Shown here: positions 25,192 through 33,177 of the stretch, piece after piece | How positions within the stretch are numbered: position 1 is the stretch's first letter | How the letters are laid out: the number at the start of each line of letters is the position of its first letter | Source of the DNA: Roseococcus sp. SDR | GTDB taxonomy: Bacteria; Pseudomonadota; Alphaproteobacteria; Acetobacterales; Acetobacteraceae | Direction: 5' to 3' | Assembly: GCF_019083995.1 (NCBI RefSeq) | Contig: NZ_JAHRCU010000006.1 | Coordinates: forward strand, 1 to 64,000 | Length of the DNA: 64,000 nt | Notes under the pieces: generated by a model | Seen by the model: only the letters and a program-made list of their open reading frames with translations | Databases searched by the model: none | Told to the model about the DNA's origin: nothing | Made by a program: the position numbers and the translations under genes

Positions 25192-27000
25192 ATGTGCCGC
25201 GCCTGCGTCAGCTCGCTCATCGCCCACCCCTCGCTCTTCGCGCAGCCCGGCGGCTATGCCGGCGTGGCGCGCCGGCCGAACCGCCGCGAGTTCATGGCCG
25301 TCGCCGTCGCGGGGGCGACCGCCGGCGCGGCCGGCCTGCCCGGCACCGGCCAGGCCCAGGGCAGCGCGCCCGCCGCCGCCGCCCCGACGGGTGCGGAGAC
25401 CATCTTCCGCGGCGGCCGGATCGTGACCATGGCCGGCGAGGCGATGCCCGAGGCCATCGCCGTCAGCGGCGGCCGCATCACGCGCATCGGCGCCGCGGCC
25501 GATGTCATGCCGCTCGCCACGCGCGACACGCGGATCGTGAACCTGCAGGGCCGCACGCTGCTGCCGGGGCTGATCGACCCGCACAACCACACCGCCCTCT
25601 CCTCGCTCTATCTCGAGCTGCTGACCGACATCGGCTATCTGCGCAACCGCACCCGCGCGGACCTGATGGCCAATCTCCGCCAGCTCGCCGCCGCCACGCC
25701 GGAGGGCCAATGGGTGCTGGTCTCCAACTTCGACAACCTGCTCCAGGGCGGCGATCTCTCGCGCACGGAGCTGGACGGCATCTCCACCACCAAGCCCATC
25801 TTCGTCTGGTACACCAATGGCCATGACGCGGCGGTGAACAGCGCCGCGCTCACGGCCGCGAACATCCCCGAGGATATCGGCACGCTGCCCGGCGGCGGGC
25901 ATTTCGGCCGTGGCCCGGATGGCAGGCTGGATGGCCGCGTCTATGAGATCAGCGCCATGCTGAAGATCGTCCAGGTCGGCCTGCCGCGCATCACGCCGCG
26001 GCTCGCGACGCAGGCGGTCAACCGCTACATGCAGGCGGCGGCGGCCACGGGCAACACGCTGCTGCACGAGCCGGGCACGATGAAGTCCGAGTGGATCGAG
26101 GCCTTCGCCCAGATCTCGGCCACCGCCCCGCTGCGCCTCAGCGCGAGCCTGATGTACGAGGACATGGCGGGCTTCGCCCCCTATCGCCATCTCGGCCTCG
26201 GCGCGCGCGCGGCGCAGCTGCCCAACTCGCTCCTCATGCTCTACGGCGTGAAGATCGTGGGCGACGGCTCGAACCAGACGCTCACCGGCGGCCAGACGCA
26301 GCCCTATCTGAACACCACCGCGACCGGCACGCCCAATTTCAACGCCGACCAGATGAAGCAGATGGTGGCGGCGGTGAAGGCGGCCGGCCTGCCCGTGCTG
26401 ATCCATTGCAACGGCGACAAGACCATTGATTTCGCGCTCGACGCGATCGAGGCCGCCTACGGCAATTCCACCGCCACCGGCATCAACCGCATCGAGCACT
26501 CGACGATGGTCCGCCAGGACCAGATCCAGCGCATGAAGCGCCTCAATGTCGAACCCAGCTTCCTGATGAACCACGTGACGCTCTATGGCGCCGCCTATCG
26601 CGACCAGATCTTCGGCCCCGCCCGCGCCGCCTTCACCGACCCTGCCGGCGCCTGCGCGAAGGAGGGCGTGCGCTTCACGCTCCACACCGACAGCCCCTGC
26701 TCGCCCCTCGGCCCGCTGCGCCTGGTGCAGACGGCGGTGACGCGCATCTGCGAGGTGGACAATTCCGTCATCGGCGCCGACCAGGCCGTGCCCGTGCGCC
26801 GCGCGCTGGAGGCGGTGACGGTGGACGCCGCCCGCCAGCTCGGCCTCGCCGATCGCCTGGGCACGCTGGAAGCCGGCAAGGAGGCCGACTTCACGATCCT
26901 GGAGGACAACCCGCTGACCGTGGACGCGACGAGGATCGCCGCCATCAAGGTGAGCGAGACCTGGGTGGCCGGGCAGAAGAAGACGGGCGGGCCGGGGTGA
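25192..27000 (+). CDS. Tat-exported amidohydrolase (YtcJ-like, amidohydrolase family 3)
   Basis: 602 residues. A twin-arginine motif (NRREFMAVAVAGATAGAAG) starts at about residue 30, preceded by an unusual stretch with MCRACVSSLIAHPSLF. The metal-dependent hydrolase domain follows: IFRGGRIVTMAGEAMPEAIA, TLLPGLIDPHNHTALS (HxH-type metal motif as HNH), GTLPGGGHFGRGPDGRLDG, LIHCNGDKTIDFALDAI, INRIEHSTMVRQDQI, VRFTLHTDSPCSPLGPLRL (metal-binding Asp) and the beta-sandwich end TLEAGKEADFTILEDNPL. Family members hydrolyse amides or formyl groups; the substrate is unknown. GAAGGAGCACCGCC precedes the ATG. Confidence 0.88.
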   Translation: MCRACVSSLIAHPSLFAQPGGYAGVARRPNRREFMAVAVAGATAGAAGLPGTGQAQGSAPAAAAPTGAETIFRGGRIVTMAGEAMPEAIAVSGGRITRIGAAADVMPLATRDTRIVNLQGRTLLPGLIDPHNHTALSSLYLELLTDIGYLRNRTRADLMANLRQLAAATPEGQWVLVSNFDNLLQGGDLSRTELDGISTTKPIFVWYTNGHDAAVNSAALTAANIPEDIGTLPGGGHFGRGPDGRLDGRVYEISAMLKIVQVGLPRITPRLATQAVNRYMQAAAATGNTLLHEPGTMKSEWIEAFAQISATAPLRLSASLMYEDMAGFAPYRHLGLGARAAQLPNSLLMLYGVKIVGDGSNQTLTGGQTQPYLNTTATGTPNFNADQMKQMVAAVKAAGLPVLIHCNGDKTIDFALDAIEAAYGNSTATGINRIEHSTMVRQDQIQRMKRLNVEPSFLMNHVTLYGAAYRDQIFGPARAAFTDPAGACAKEGVRFTLHTDSPCSPLGPLRLVQTAVTRICEVDNSVIGADQAVPVRRALEAVTVDAARQLGLADRLGTLEAGKEADFTILEDNPLTVDATRIAAIKVSETWVAGQKKTGGPG

Positions 27001-27043
27001 GCGCGGTCCGCGGCGGCCAATCAGGCTCCGCGCAAAGCCCCGC

Positions 27044-29251
27044 TCAGGCCGGCTCCACGAAGCGGTCCAGCACGCGCTTCACGCCCGCCTTCTCGAACTC
27101 GATCTCCAGCTTGTCGTCATCCACGTCCAGCACGCGGCCATAGCCGAATTTCTGATGGAAGACGCGCGCGCCGCGTGCGAAGGCGCGCTCGCGCTCCGGC
27201 CGCTGGTCCACCTCCCAGGCGCCGGCCTCGATCACGCGCGGCCGGCGCTGCGAACTGAGCGGCAGGCCGGCCGAGAACACGCTGGAGGGCATGCGGGGCT
27301 GCTGCGTCACGCCGCCCTCGCGCAGCACCTCGCCCTCCGGCAGCTCGTCCAGGAAGCGCGAGGGGATGGAGCTGACCCAATTGCCGTAGATGCGCCGGTT
27401 CGCCGCATGGCTGATCACGCAATGCTTCCGCGCCCGCGTGATGCCGACATAGGCGAGACGCCGCTCCTCCTCCAGCGACTTCGCGCCCCCCTCATCCAGG
27501 CTGCGCTGCGAGGGGAACAGCCCCTCCTCCCAGCCCGGCAGGAAGACCATGTCGAATTCCAGCCCCTTCGCCGCATGCAGCGTCATGATGCTGACCTTCT
27601 GGCCCTCCGCATTGTCGTCATTCTCCATGACCAGGGCGATGTGCTCCAGGAAGGCGCCGAGCGTCGCGAAATCGCCCATCGCGCGCACCAGCTCCTTCAG
27701 ATTGTCGAGGCGGCCGGCGGATTCGATGCTGCGGTCATTCTTCCACATCTCGATATAGCCGCTCTCCTCCAGCACCTGGGCGGCGATGACGACATGGCCC
27801 TCCTTCTCAAGGCCCGCATTCCAGCGCGTCAGGTTCTCCAGCAATTCGCGCAGCGCGGCACGTGGGCGCGGCCGCAGCGCATCCGTCTGGCACAGCCGTT
27901 CGGCCGCGATGCGCAGCGGCATCTGCTGCTCCCGCGCCAGCTTGTGCAGCGAAGCCAGCGCCGTATCCCCCAGCCCGCGCTTGGGCGTATTCACGATGCG
28001 CTCGAAGGCCAGGTCATCCGCCGGCTGCGACATCGCGCGGAAATAGGCGATGGCATCGCGGATCTCGGCCCGCTCGTAGAACTTGGCCCCGCCGAAGACG
28101 CGGTACGGGATGGCCAGCGTGATCAGCCGCTCCTCGAAGGCGCGGGTCTGGAAACCGGCGCGCACGAGCACCGCGATCTCGCCCAGTTGCACGCCATCCC
28201 GCCGCGCCTCCTCGATGCGCCCGCCCACCATGCGGGCCTCCTCCTCGCTGTCCCAAAGGGAAACCACGCGCACGCGCTCGCCGGACGCATCCGCGCGCCC
28301 CGGCCGCAACGTCTTGCCGAGCCGCCCCTCATTGCGCGCGATCAGCCCCGCGGCGGCGGCGAGGATGGGCCGCGTCGAGCGGTAATTGCTCTCCAGCCGC
28401 ACCACCTGCGCCCCCGGAAAATCCCGCTCGAAGCGCAGGATGTTCTCGATCTCGGCGCCGCGCCAGGAATAGATGGACTGGTCATCATCGCCCACGCAGC
28501 AGATGTTCTTGTGCCCCTGCGCGAGCAGCCGGAGCCAGAGATACTGCACCAGGTTCGTGTCCTGATACTCATCCACCAGGATGTAGCGGAACAGGCGATG
28601 GTAGCTCGCCAGCACTTCAGGATTGGTCCGCAGGATCTCGGTCACATGCAGCAGCAGGTCGCCGAAGTCGCAGGCGTTGAGCGCGATCAGCCGCGCCTGG
28701 TAGGCGGCGTAGAGCTTCTCCGCGCGGTTGTTGGCGTAGTCCGAACTCTCCGCCACCGGGATGCGGTCCGGCGTCAGCCCGCGATCCTTCCAGCGCTGGA
28801 TGATGCCCATCAGCCCGTTGGGCGGCCAGCGCTTGAGGTCCACGCCTTCCGCTTCCATCACCTGCTTCAGCAGCCGCGTCTGGTCATCCGTGTCGAGGAT
28901 GGTGAAGCTCGCGGTCAGCCCCACCAGCTCCGCATGGCGCCGCAGCATGCGCGCCGCCAGCGCATGGAAGGTGCCGAGCCACAGCCCCTCCACCGGCCGG
29001 TTGAGGATCGCCCCCAGCCGCTCGCGCATCTCGCGCGCCGCCTTGTTGGTGAAGGTCACGGCCAGCACCTGATGCGGCTGGGCGCGGCCCGTCATCAAGA
29101 GATGCGCGAATCGCGTGGTCAGCACGCGCGTCTTGCCGGTGCCGGCGCCGGCCAGCACCAGCAGCGGCCCGTCCAGCGTCTCGACGGCGGCGCGTTGCTC
29201 CGGGTTCAGCCGGGCGAGATATTCGGGCGAGGGGGTGGATGGCAGGGACAC
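27044..29251 (-). CDS. ATP-dependent DNA helicase, UvrD/PcrA type (superfamily 1A)
   Basis: 735 residues with all SF1A motifs in order: LNPEQRAAV (Q motif), LVLAGAGTGKTRVLTTR (I), VTFTNKAAREMRER (Ia), ILVDEYQDTNLVQY (II), VGDDDQSIYSWRGAE (III), VRLESNYRST (IV), TLHAAKGLEFDMVFLPGWEEG (V) and EEERRLAYVGITRARK (VI). The C-terminal segment GARVFHQKFGYGRVLDVDDDKLEIEFEKAGVKRVL is the PcrA-type tail that binds RNA polymerase or partners. It unwinds DNA 3'-5' in nucleotide excision and mismatch repair. GTG at 29251 (MSLPSTP) best fits the family N-terminus; TTG at 29287 and GTG at 29284 are open alternatives. uvrD or pcrA both apply as names. Confidence 0.93.
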   Translation of the reverse strand: MSLPSTPSPEYLARLNPEQRAAVETLDGPLLVLAGAGTGKTRVLTTRFAHLLMTGRAQPHQVLAVTFTNKAAREMRERLGAILNRPVEGLWLGTFHALAARMLRRHAELVGLTASFTILDTDDQTRLLKQVMEAEGVDLKRWPPNGLMGIIQRWKDRGLTPDRIPVAESSDYANNRAEKLYAAYQARLIALNACDFGDLLLHVTEILRTNPEVLASYHRLFRYILVDEYQDTNLVQYLWLRLLAQGHKNICCVGDDDQSIYSWRGAEIENILRFERDFPGAQVVRLESNYRSTRPILAAAAGLIARNEGRLGKTLRPGRADASGERVRVVSLWDSEEEARMVGGRIEEARRDGVQLGEIAVLVRAGFQTRAFEERLITLAIPYRVFGGAKFYERAEIRDAIAYFRAMSQPADDLAFERIVNTPKRGLGDTALASLHKLAREQQMPLRIAAERLCQTDALRPRPRAALRELLENLTRWNAGLEKEGHVVIAAQVLEESGYIEMWKNDRSIESAGRLDNLKELVRAMGDFATLGAFLEHIALVMENDDNAEGQKVSIMTLHAAKGLEFDMVFLPGWEEGLFPSQRSLDEGGAKSLEEERRLAYVGITRARKHCVISHAANRRIYGNWVSSIPSRFLDELPEGEVLREGGVTQQPRMPSSVFSAGLPLSSQRRPRVIEAGAWEVDQRPERERAFARGARVFHQKFGYGRVLDVDDDKLEIEFEKAGVKRVLDRFVEPA

Positions 29252-29301
29252 GCCAAGGGCTATAGAACATCCGGCGAACGCCACCAACCACGGCCTGCCC
29301 C

Positions 29302-30237
29302 TTGGATCTGACGCGCCGCTTCCTGGAATGGTCCGCCCTGCACGGGGCGGCGCTGCTGGCCGGCAGCATCTTCGCGGGGCTGTTCCTGCCCCCGCTCGCC
29401 GCCCTCTTCCGGGACGTGATCACGCCCGTGGTCTTCATCCTGATGGTGCTGGTTCTGCTGCGGGTGGACCCGGCGCAGGTCATCGCCTATCTGCGCCGCC
29501 CGCTGCTGGTCGCCGCCCTGCTCGCCTGGCTGCTGATCGCGACACCTCTGCTCGCCTGGGCGCTGCTCACCGCACTGGGCATCCACGGGCCGCTGGCGAA
29601 TGGCCTCGTCATCGTCGCGACGGGTTGCGCCGCCACCTCATCCCCCGCCTTCGCCCGCATGGTGGGGCTGGATGGCGAGATCGCCTTCGTCGTCGCCGTG
29701 CTCTCCATCCTGCTGATCCCGCTGACGGCGCCGCCGCTGGCCCTCGGCCTGCTGGGCATTGATCTGGCGATCTCCATGACCGGGCTGATGCTGCGCCTCG
29801 GCCTCGTCGTCCTGCTGCCGCTGCTGATCTCCATGGTGATCCGCCGCGTCGTGGCGCCCGCGAAGCTCGACCATTGGGGCCGTGCGGTGGATGGCGCCGT
29901 GGTGCTGCTGGTGGTGTTCTACGGCTTCGGCGTGATGGATGGCGTGCTGGACCGGCTGCTGCGCGAGCCGGGCTTCATCCTCACCGGCGTCGCCATGGCC
30001 TTCGGCGGCATGCTGGCGATGAACGCCGTGACGGCGCTCGCCTTCACCGGCTTCGGGCAGAAGCTGGCGCTTTCCGCCGGGCTGCTGGCTGGCAACCGCA
30101 ACATGGCGCTCTACCTCGCCGTGCTGCCGGCCAACACCGATCCTGGCATCCTGCTCTTCTGCGTGCTCTGCCAGTTTCCGTTGTTCCTCAGCCCCTTCCT
30201 CCTGAAGCCGCTCTATGAGCGGATCAGGAGCTGGTAG
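29302..30237 (+). CDS. SBF-family transporter (bile acid:sodium symporter superfamily)
   Basis: 311 residues, about nine or ten transmembrane helices. TTG at 29302 begins DLTRRFLEWSALHGAALLAG. Diagnostic SBF/BASS parts are LFRDVITPVVFILMVLVLLR, GLVIVATGCAATSSPAFARMVGLDGEIAF (crossing helix region with a CAATSSP segment), LSILLIPLTAPPLAL and the second half ALSAGLLAGNRNMALYLAVLPA (GNRNMAL). Family members import organic anions with sodium or protons; the substrate is unknown. The start is 50 bp from the divergent helicase gene. Confidence 0.78.
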   Translation: MDLTRRFLEWSALHGAALLAGSIFAGLFLPPLAALFRDVITPVVFILMVLVLLRVDPAQVIAYLRRPLLVAALLAWLLIATPLLAWALLTALGIHGPLANGLVIVATGCAATSSPAFARMVGLDGEIAFVVAVLSILLIPLTAPPLALGLLGIDLAISMTGLMLRLGLVVLLPLLISMVIRRVVAPAKLDHWGRAVDGAVVLLVVFYGFGVMDGVLDRLLREPGFILTGVAMAFGGMLAMNAVTALAFTGFGQKLALSAGLLAGNRNMALYLAVLPANTDPGILLFCVLCQFPLFLSPFLLKPLYERIRSW

Positions 30238-30268
30238 GGCCGCGGAGACTTTTCTGCGAGCATCTTCA

Positions 30269-30296
30269 CCCGATCGGATGAGGCCCTCCGATCGGG
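30269..30296. terminator. Bidirectional hairpin terminator
   Basis: CCCGATCGGA and TCCGATCGGG form a perfect 10-bp stem with an 8-base loop in the gap between the convergent SBF transporter and secreted-protein genes. TTTT precedes the stem on the plus strand (30250-30253), a U-run placement suited to the minus-strand transcript. Confidence 0.65.
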
Positions 30297-30307
30297 ATCT
30301 GCTCTCG

Positions 30308-30751
30308 TCAGGGCGCGCAGGTCACCATGGTGAAGTGCGGCAGGCCGGTCTGCGGGTCGGTGGCCGGGATGGCCCCGGTGCCCGACGGGTTGTTCAGCCG
30401 CTGCGTCGCCAGCTGCACGGTGATGAAGCCCTGGTTGGCGATGGCGATGTCGCTGGTCGAGGCCGGTGCCACACCCGCATGTACCGGGTAGTTCCCGCCG
30501 CCGCGCGTCAGCCCGGGCTCGCTGCTGAAGAAGGCGATGCGGATATGCCGCGGGGCACCCATGTTCTGCAGCTGCACGAAATGCACGGCGGTGGAGCTGC
30601 GGCCGTCCGAATTGATGTTCGTGTAGAAGGCGACGGCGTTCAGCGTGCCGCCGCAGTAGCGCGCCACCTGGGCGGAGGCCTCCTGCATCGGCAGCAGGCC
30701 GGCCAGGGCGAGGCCGGTGGCGGCGGCGAGAAGGGTGCGGGGGCTCGGCAT
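30308..30751 (-). CDS. Secreted protein of unknown function
   Basis: 147 residues. MPSPRTLLAAATGLALAGLL with cleavage near ASAQ is a Sec signal peptide. The mature part (about 120 residues) is rich in beta-prone segments (TLNAVAFYTNINSDGRSSTA, FVQLQNMGAPRHIRIAFFSS, ISDIAI-like STSDIAIANQGFITVQLATQ) and has two cysteines, one near each end (YCGG and TCAP), that could form a disulfide. The family is not recognised. It follows a lipoprotein gene by 109 bp on the same strand. Confidence 0.65.
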   Translation of the reverse strand: MPSPRTLLAAATGLALAGLLPMQEASAQVARYCGGTLNAVAFYTNINSDGRSSTAVHFVQLQNMGAPRHIRIAFFSSEPGLTRGGGNYPVHAGVAPASTSDIAIANQGFITVQLATQRLNNPSGTGAIPATDPQTGLPHFTMVTCAP

Positions 30752-30860
30752 GGGATGATCTCTCCGTGGAGGGGCCACCATGGCCCCGGTGGAGACATCA
30801 TCGCCGAAATCCGGCCCACCGCCATTTGGCGCTTTCGATCCGGAAGATCGGGCGTCCCGA

Positions 30861-31442
30861 TCAGCCGCCGCGGCGCAGCGCCTCGGTGATGTCGCGGATG
30901 AAGGCGCGCGGATCGGCCGCCGGCGGGTCACGCCGCGGCATGGAGACGCGCAGCCGCAGCAATTGCCCGCCCGCGGCGCCCACGCAGGTGGTGCTGGTCA
31001 CCGCCGTGCGGCCATAGGCGCCCTCGAGGTCGGCGCAGCGGAACAGCGGCGCGCCCGGCGGCTGTTCGCTCTCCTGCACCAGGCGCAGCCGGCGGTGCGG
31101 GCCGGAGCCACGCTGCGCCGCCGCCACCACGCGCTGATACTCATCCTGCACCACCAGGCTGCCCGGCCCATCCGGCGGCGTGACGGAAGGCGGACGCAGC
31201 ACCTGGACGAAGCCCGCCGCCGTGCGCCCGGAGGTCGCATAGGGCACTTCGACGCCCGGCAGCGGCTGGTCGATATTCGCCGTCGTGCCGCGCTGGAAGC
31301 TGCCCGCCTGCGCCGGCAGGCGCTCGGCCAGGCGTTGCGGCGCGGAGACGACGGGCACCGCGGGCGCGGTCCCCGGCGCATCGGCGCCCTCGGTCGCGCA
31401 GGCCGCGAGGCCCGCTAGCATCAGGAGAGAGAGTTTGCGCAT
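30861..31442 (-). CDS. Lipoprotein of unknown function
   Basis: 193 residues with a bacterial lipoprotein signal: MRKLSLLMLAGLAAC, lipidated Cys15. The mature protein begins with an Ala/Pro linker, then GSFQRGTTANIDQPLPGVEVPYATSGRTAAGFVQVLRP-type sequence in pieces and ends RAFIRDITEALRRGG. The central region contains FRCADLEGAYGRTAVTSTTCVG with two further Cys. Family not recognised. The ATG at 31442 overlaps the terC stop (ATGA), so it is translationally coupled to the upstream TerC gene and may act with it in the envelope. Confidence 0.65.
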   Translation of the reverse strand: MRKLSLLMLAGLAACATEGADAPGTAPAVPVVSAPQRLAERLPAQAGSFQRGTTANIDQPLPGVEVPYATSGRTAAGFVQVLRPPSVTPPDGPGSLVVQDEYQRVVAAAQRGSGPHRRLRLVQESEQPPGAPLFRCADLEGAYGRTAVTSTTCVGAAGGQLLRLRVSMPRRDPPAADPRAFIRDITEALRRGG

Positions 31443-32104
31443 CAACCCATCCGTACCAGTGGCGTCGGTGCCTCGCGATACTCACCATGCGCTGCACCCC
31501 CGCTCATGAAGCGATGGACATCCTCATAGACCATCTCGACGCCGATGTAGACGATGAGCGCGACGCCGATATAGGCGACGACCGGAAAGCTCTCGAGCAG
31601 CCGCGCGATCAGCGTGGCGGCGACACCCATCAGCAGGATGGAGATGAGCAGGCCGATCATCAGCATGGACATGTTGCCATGCGCCGCCCCGGCCACGGCC
31701 AGCACGTTGTCGAGGCTCATGGAGACATCGGCGATGACGATCTGCCGCAGCGCCACGGCCATGGTCTTGGGCTCGACCTCGGCCTCATGGCCGGCGGCCT
31801 CTTCCTTGTCCTTGTGCCGCAGCTCCTTGAAGAAGCCATAGGCGATCCAGAGCAGCACCAGGCCGCCGGCCAGCATGATGCCGGGAATTGCGAGGAGATA
31901 GACGGCGCCCAGGCTGAGCACGATGCGCAGGACCACCGCCAGCACCATGCCGAAGAGAATGGCCTTGGAGCGCTGCTCGGCGGGCAAGCCCGCCGCGGCG
32001 AGTGCGATCAGCACGGCGTTGTCGCCGGAGAGGATGAGATTGACGCCGAGGATCTCGGTCAGGACGACCCAGTTCCAATCGGCCATGAAGGCGGCGAAAT
32101 CCAT
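31442..32104 (-). CDS. TerC-family integral membrane protein (paralogue 1)
   Basis: 220 residues, about seven transmembrane helices. Two inverted-repeat signature stretches contain the acidic metal-binding residues: LILSGDNAVLIALAAAGLP near the N-terminus and IADVSMSLDNVLAVAGAAHG after a charged cytoplasmic loop (HKDKEEAAGHEAEVEPK). This is the TerC/YjbE/Alx type, known for Mn(II) export or metalation of exported proteins. It is the second of two adjacent TerC genes on the same strand (112-bp gap) and overlaps the downstream lipoprotein gene. A perfect 10-bp hairpin sits immediately before the ATG. Confidence 0.88.
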   Translation of the reverse strand: MDFAAFMADWNWVVLTEILGVNLILSGDNAVLIALAAAGLPAEQRSKAILFGMVLAVVLRIVLSLGAVYLLAIPGIMLAGGLVLLWIAYGFFKELRHKDKEEAAGHEAEVEPKTMAVALRQIVIADVSMSLDNVLAVAGAAHGNMSMLMIGLLISILLMGVAATLIARLLESFPVVAYIGVALIVYIGVEMVYEDVHRFMSGGAAHGEYREAPTPLVRMG

Positions 32105-32141
32105 GTTTTCGTGCTTTCCTCAACGGGGATTGCACGAAAAC
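32105..32141 (-). promoter_or_regulatory. Perfect 10-bp hairpin immediately before the terC (paralogue 1) start codon
   Basis: GTTTTCGTGC (32105-32114) and GCACGAAAAC (32132-32141) are perfect complements with a 17-base loop. In the mRNA the stem ends directly at the AUG, and the Shine-Dalgarno-like GAGGA lies in the loop. Folding would place the SD and start at the two ends of a stem, so it could control translation, or the DNA could be an operator. No yybP-ykoY riboswitch consensus was found. Confidence 0.5.
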
Positions 32142-32170
32142 TAGACTGCCCGACCTATGCCTGTCTTTGC

Positions 32171-32184
32171 GGAATGGTCATTCC
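32171..32184. promoter_or_regulatory. 14-bp palindrome upstream of terC paralogue 1
   Basis: GGAATG-GT-CATTCC is a perfect palindrome 67-80 bp before the ATG. The left arm region GCGGAATG (32169-32176) is repeated inverted as CATTCCGC at 32204-32211. It may be an operator for a metal-responsive or other repressor; no known box is matched. Confidence 0.35.
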
Positions 32185-32216
32185 CACTTCATGCCATCCG
32201 CGTCATTCCGCAGCCA

Positions 32217-33029
32217 TCATTCGTGCTTCGGATGCGCGTGCCCCTCGGCCGGGGCGCCGCTGCGCCGGGCGCGCAGCACCGCCTCGACGATCAGCGCCGC
32301 CAAGGCCGCGATCACCGCCACATGCAGCAGCGTCGCGCCGGCCCAGATCCAGGCCGGGAAGACGCCCGGCAGGGCAAGATAGCCGAGCGGCAGCAGAAGG
32401 AAGGCGTAGGAGCCGGGCACCTTGTCCGCCACCTCATGCGTGCCAGACCAGATCATGTCGCCCGCGACATAGACGATGATGAGCAGGCCGACCCAGGCGA
32501 TCCAGCGATGCTTGTTCAGCAGGTTCGCGATGAAGGTCGCCGCCACGCCCATCAGGATGACCGAGATGGCGAGGCCGACAATGAGAACGTAAGGATGGTC
32601 CTTCGCCGCACCGGCCACGGCCAGCACGTTGTCGAGGCTCATGGACACATCGGCGATCAGGATCTGCGTGATGGCCTGGCGCATGGTCTTCTTCGGCGAG
32701 CCGTCGGGATTGGTCGTCGTCTCGTCGAAGCCCTCGGGCGGCGCCTCATGGCTGCCGCCCTCGCGCAGCTCGCGATACATCTTCCAGCACACCCAGGCGA
32801 GCAGCACGCCGCCCGCCAGCGTGATGCCCGTGATGGCGAGCAGCTGCACCGTGATGCTGGCAAAGGCGATGCGCATCAGCGTCGCGGCGGCGATGCCCCA
32901 GAGCACGGCCTTCTTGCGCTGGTCGGGCGGCAGGCCGGCGGCGGCCATGCCGACCACGATCGCATTGTCCCCCGCGAGGACAATGTCGATCATCAGGACC
33001 TGCATGAGTGGTACAAACCAATCCGGCAT
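32217..33029 (-). CDS. TerC-family integral membrane protein (paralogue 2)
   Basis: 270 residues from MPDWFVPL, chosen because GGAAGG lies 8 bp upstream of ATG 33029; an ATG at 33047 adds six residues. The TerC repeats are IDIVLAGDNAIVVGMAAAGLP and LIADVSMSLDNVLAVAGAA, separated by a long acidic/charged loop (HEAPPEGFDETTTNPDG). A His-containing C-terminal tail (GHAHPKHE) could bind metal. The central helices (VGLAISVILMGVAATFIANL) match the first paralogue. It is divergent from purB. Mn(II) or another divalent metal is the likely substrate by family; this is not demonstrated by sequence. Confidence 0.87.
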   Translation of the reverse strand: MPDWFVPLMQVLMIDIVLAGDNAIVVGMAAAGLPPDQRKKAVLWGIAAATLMRIAFASITVQLLAITGITLAGGVLLAWVCWKMYRELREGGSHEAPPEGFDETTTNPDGSPKKTMRQAITQILIADVSMSLDNVLAVAGAAKDHPYVLIVGLAISVILMGVAATFIANLLNKHRWIAWVGLLIIVYVAGDMIWSGTHEVADKVPGSYAFLLLPLGYLALPGVFPAWIWAGATLLHVAVIAALAALIVEAVLRARRSGAPAEGHAHPKHE

Positions 33030-33061
33030 GGGCGAGGCCTTCCACATAAATTATCTGTAAT

Positions 33062-33077
33062 CCAAGGATTTCCTTGG
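33062..33077. promoter_or_regulatory. Palindrome in the terC paralogue 2 / purB divergent region
   Basis: CCAAGG-ATTT-CCTTGG is a perfect inverted repeat in an AT-richer patch, 32 bp upstream of the terC start and about 100 bp upstream of purB. It is a candidate operator; no regulator is assigned. Confidence 0.35.
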
Positions 33078-33177
33078 CATTCCCGGCTTTGTGGCAGAGG
33101 ACGCGCCCTGCGCCAAGCCCGCTTGTCCGGATTGGCGGCAGGCGGCAAACACCGCCCAGCGTTGTTGAGAGGCTCCG

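Noticed and set aside
24964-26685. Long open frame antisense to the amidohydrolase (over 500 codons)
   Set aside because: Antisense frames stay open because of high GC at third positions. The product is His/Arg/Ala-rich with no family motif, and the sense strand encodes a clear Tat-exported amidohydrolase.
32105-32216. yybP-ykoY (Mn) riboswitch before terC
   Set aside because: TerC genes often have it, but neither conserved loop (GGGGAGUA-like and CUACUUU-like) is present in the 112-bp gap. The hairpin there has a different form.
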